Assembly (NCBI GenBank): GCA_021799405.1
Contig: JAJZAL010000144.1
Span: forward strand, 1 to 13,587
Origin: Acidobacteriota bacterium
Lineage (GTDB): Bacteria > Acidobacteriota > Terriglobia > Terriglobales > Acidobacteriaceae
Reading direction: 5' to 3'
DNA: 13,587 nucleotides
Position 1 is the stretch's first letter; each line of letters starts with the position of its first letter. Positions 12,637 through 13,587 of this stretch are shown here, one piece after another. The position numbers and the translations under genes are program-made. A model generated the notes under the pieces. The model searched no databases. It had not been told where the DNA came from and saw only the letters and a list, made by a program, of their open reading frames with translations.

Positions 12637-13587
12637 ATGATGAAGAGATCGTTTGCGGCTTTTCTACTCTGTGGTGTTTTAGCCTGTATGGCTCCGCGTG
12701 CTGGGGCCCAAAGCTCACAACCATTCCCGCCGCGGGCGCAGATCCTGGCCCTGATGCACCGGGCGGACGACTATCAGATTGCGCATCCCGTGATGAAGCC
12801 CGGAGACCGCAACTGGGAGCGTGGCACCTGGTACACGGGCGTGATGGAGGCGTGGAAGGCCACGCACGATAAGGCGTTTCTGAACCAGGCACTCGCCTGG
12901 GGCAGGCAGAGTGACTGGCAGGTAGGGCAGGAGAAGCTCGGAGCCAATCGCCTCTTCTGCGCGGAAACGTGGACGGAACTGTATCTCACCAAGCGCGACC
13001 CGGCGATGATCGAGCCCACCCAGCGCTGGCTCAAGACCGATGCGCCCAATTCGCCTGCCGGCGCGAAACGCTGGTATCTGGACGGCGGCAAACCCTATGT
13101 GGACTCGCTTTACGGCGCTGTTGTCTTCCCCATGCTGACGCGCGCCACGGGTAACAAGGAGTATCTCGCCACCATGCGTTCCTTCTTCGATGACGTGAGC
13201 GGCGAGTTGTGGGACAAGGACGAGGGCCTCTACTATCGCGACCCGACCTTTATCGGCAAGCTTGACGCGAATGGCAAGAAGATCTTCTGGTCGCGCGGCA
13301 ACGGATGGGCCTTCGCGGGCATTGCGCGCATGTTGGAGTATCTGCCCAAGAACGATCCTGACCGCCAGAAATATATCGCGATCTTCCGTCAGATGGCGGC
13401 GGCGTTGATTGAGCGGCAGTCGCCCGACGGCTTCTGGAGGGCCAACCTTGATGACCCGGCAGAGTTTCCGCATCCGGAGAGCAGCGGAACGGGCTTCTTC
13501 TGTTTCGGCCTGGCCTGGGGGATCAACCATCATATTCTCGACCGCAAGACGTATCTGCCCGCAACGGAGAAGGCCTATGCGGCGTTG
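12637..13587 (+). CDS. GH105 unsaturated rhamnogalacturonyl/glucuronyl hydrolase, secreted (3' end beyond window)
   Basis: An (alpha/alpha)6-barrel enzyme of the YteR/RhiN family. It releases the unsaturated uronic acid left at oligosaccharide ends by polysaccharide lyases, acting by hydration of the double bond. The first 317 residues are visible; the family is about 350-380 long, so the last strand-poor helices are missing. A signal peptide spans about residues 1-25 (FAAFLLCGVLACMAPRAGAQ). Family motifs are CAETWTELYL (108-117), YVDSLYGAVVFPML (154-167), whose Asp156 matches the catalytic Asp143 of Bacillus YteR, and WSRGNGWAFAGIARMLEYLP (218-237). SPDGFWRANL (262-271) and ESSGTGFFCFGLAWG (281-295) follow. 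An in-frame TGA (12631-12633) precedes ATG 12637. GAGG is only 1 nt from that ATG and 4 nt from ATG 12640, which may be the real start. No lyase or transporter gene is in view. Confidence 0.9.
   Translation, partial: MMKRSFAAFLLCGVLACMAPRAGAQSSQPFPPRAQILALMHRADDYQIAHPVMKPGDRNWERGTWYTGVMEAWKATHDKAFLNQALAWGRQSDWQVGQEKLGANRLFCAETWTELYLTKRDPAMIEPTQRWLKTDAPNSPAGAKRWYLDGGKPYVDSLYGAVVFPMLTRATGNKEYLATMRSFFDDVSGELWDKDEGLYYRDPTFIGKLDANGKKIFWSRGNGWAFAGIARMLEYLPKNDPDRQKYIAIFRQMAAALIERQSPDGFWRANLDDPAEFPHPESSGTGFFCFGLAWGINHHILDRKTYLPATEKAYAAL

Noticed and set aside
12637..12700. Lipoprotein signal in GH105 (VLAC ending at Cys17)
   Set aside because: The lipobox is weak and a normal signal-peptidase site near AGAQ is equally good, so no lipid anchor is claimed.
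12715..13533. A 272-codon minus-strand frame antisense to GH105
   Set aside because: The plus strand carries unmistakable GH105 motifs over the same interval, so this frame is a codon-bias shadow.

Overview
The window is about 13.6 kb of GC-rich bacterial DNA with eight protein genes. Six are complete and two are cut by the window edges. Protein style points to an acidobacterium, probably of the Acidobacteriaceae/Terriglobales. The clues are a large secreted pseudo-matrixin with IPT/Ig repeats, a Tat-exported GH125, and many secreted carbohydrate-active proteins mixed with housekeeping genes. This taxonomic call is an inference from style, not from a marker gene. I see no tRNA, rRNA, CRISPR array, transposase or integrase.

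Layout, left to right. (1) A minus-strand run reads GH125 alpha-mannosidase, then trxB, then yggS (cut at base 1). The gaps of about 41-44 bp suit one transcript. (2) A 70-residue orphan protein lies on the plus strand, divergent from GH125. (3) A convergent gap (3501-3618) holds two hairpins. (4) A minus-strand pair (8257 down to 3619) encodes a secreted glycoside-hydrolase-like protein of uncertain family and a secreted tandem alpha/beta-hydrolase (esterase-like), 37 bp apart. (5) Divergent from that pair, on the plus strand, is a 970-residue secreted protein. It has a matrixin-like N-terminus whose zinc site is entirely replaced, followed by PPC-like, IPT/TIG and Ig-like domains. (6) A convergent gap (11377-11619) carries degenerate heptanucleotide repeats in opposite orientations at its two ends. 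(7) purU is on the minus strand. (8) Divergent from purU is a GH105 unsaturated-uronyl hydrolase, cut by the window end.

How the genes fit together. Four predicted exported proteins act or may act on carbohydrate: GH125, the GH-like protein, the esterase and GH105. They suggest saprophytic breakdown of decorated plant, fungal or microbial polysaccharides. They are not arranged as a classic PUL: there is no SusC/SusD pair, transporter or regulator in view. trxB, yggS and purU are housekeeping genes for redox, PLP homeostasis and one-carbon metabolism.

The parts most worth following up are the pseudo-metalloprotease, the GH-like protein with its linked tandem hydrolase, and the repeat-bounded gap 11377-11619. 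I did not find a clear multi-gene novel defence or mobile system.
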